64,000 nucleotides of DNA from assembly GCF_009728485.1 (NCBI RefSeq), contig NZ_VVIQ01000009.1, positions 1 to 64,000 of the forward strand. The letters are read 5' to 3'. The DNA comes from Prevotella vespertina (GTDB taxonomy: Bacteria > Bacteroidota > Bacteroidia > Bacteroidales > Bacteroidaceae). Of the stretch, positions 63,731 to 64,000 are shown piece by piece; position 1 is the stretch's first letter, and the number at the start of each line of letters is the position of its first letter. The notes under the pieces are model-generated. The model did no database searches. It was not told the origin of the DNA and saw only the letters and a list, made by a program, of their open reading frames with translations. The position numbers and the translations under genes are program-made.

Positions 63731-64000
63731 GACTTCTTTTCGTCTTTGCTTATAATACGTAATAAGTAGGTTTTTGTGACATCAAAGGTTCAACTTTTTT
63801 CTCATTCTTACAAGTAAAGCATAAAGAAATTATTTGAGCTATATATATGATAAGGTGTGTTTCCTCTTTACGTCTATCTTTACAGTATGGCTTTCAACTT
63901 GTGTCTAGCTTTCAAGTAGACTTACAAAAAAGACAGTCTGCTTATTCTGCTAATATAACAAAAAGTTGTCTAGTTAAATTGGAAGAGTTCATCAGAAAGT

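Noticed and set aside
63731..64000. Start of a gene at the right edge
   Set aside because: All ATG frames I followed in this stretch close quickly; nothing there can be supported.

Overview
The window is chromosomal DNA of a Bacteroidota species, most likely Prevotella or a close relative. Evidence: the core-gene sequences and order (rpsU-xerC-hpf-tRNAs-tuf-tRNA-Trp-secE-nusG-rplKAJL-rpoBC, and a single fused str/S10/spc/alpha cluster); promoters of the Bacteroidota type (-33 TTTG, about 20 bp, -7 TAnnTTTG) upstream of many genes; A-rich start regions with very few Shine-Dalgarno sequences; and TonB-dependent receptors, a PorT-like barrel and a DUF4374-like lipoprotein. The species is inference.

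Layout. 1-2741: the end of a TonB-dependent receptor and a surface-type lipoprotein (probable iron or siderophore uptake pair). 2952-5995: malate dehydrogenase, facing an Xaa-Pro aminopeptidase. 6198-20925: rpsU, xerC, hpf, four tRNAs, tuf, tRNA-Trp, secE, nusG, L11-L1-L10-L7/L12 and rpoB-rpoC, with a strong hairpin terminator or attenuator between rplL and rpoB. 20926-26706: accessory genes (periplasmic TonB-domain protein, WG-repeat lipoprotein, DUF3467 protein, TSUP transporter with a DUF1634 partner) separated by long repeat-bearing spacers. 26806-45338: rpsL-rpsG-fusA, then the S10, spc and alpha ribosomal genes with secY, map, infA, rpmJ, rpoA and rplQ, including internal promoters before rpsH and rpsM. 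45339-64000: accessory genes: glycine-zipper/EF-hand lipoprotein, RlpA, glutamate dehydrogenase, a receiver plus ATP-grasp fusion protein, a free-standing TonB-plug-like protein, a PorT-like barrel, a 2[4Fe-4S] ferredoxin, an outer-membrane receptor, tRNA-Met, an LptF/G permease with ribBA, and an ECF sigma/anti-sigma cassette.

The core genes together form the transcription and translation machinery and the Sec translocon. The accessory genes are mostly envelope biology.

The most unusual signal lies between genes. Five intergenic arrays (near 21.2, 24.7, 45.7, 52.8 and 58.0 kb) carry three unrelated sequence families that share a repeat pitch of 22 bp (22-23 bp in one). Four of them consist of degenerate palindromes. 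Also notable are a perfect 33-bp inverted repeat flanking 117 bp of AT-rich DNA near 25.2 kb and a pair of 33-bp palindromes near 53.5 kb.
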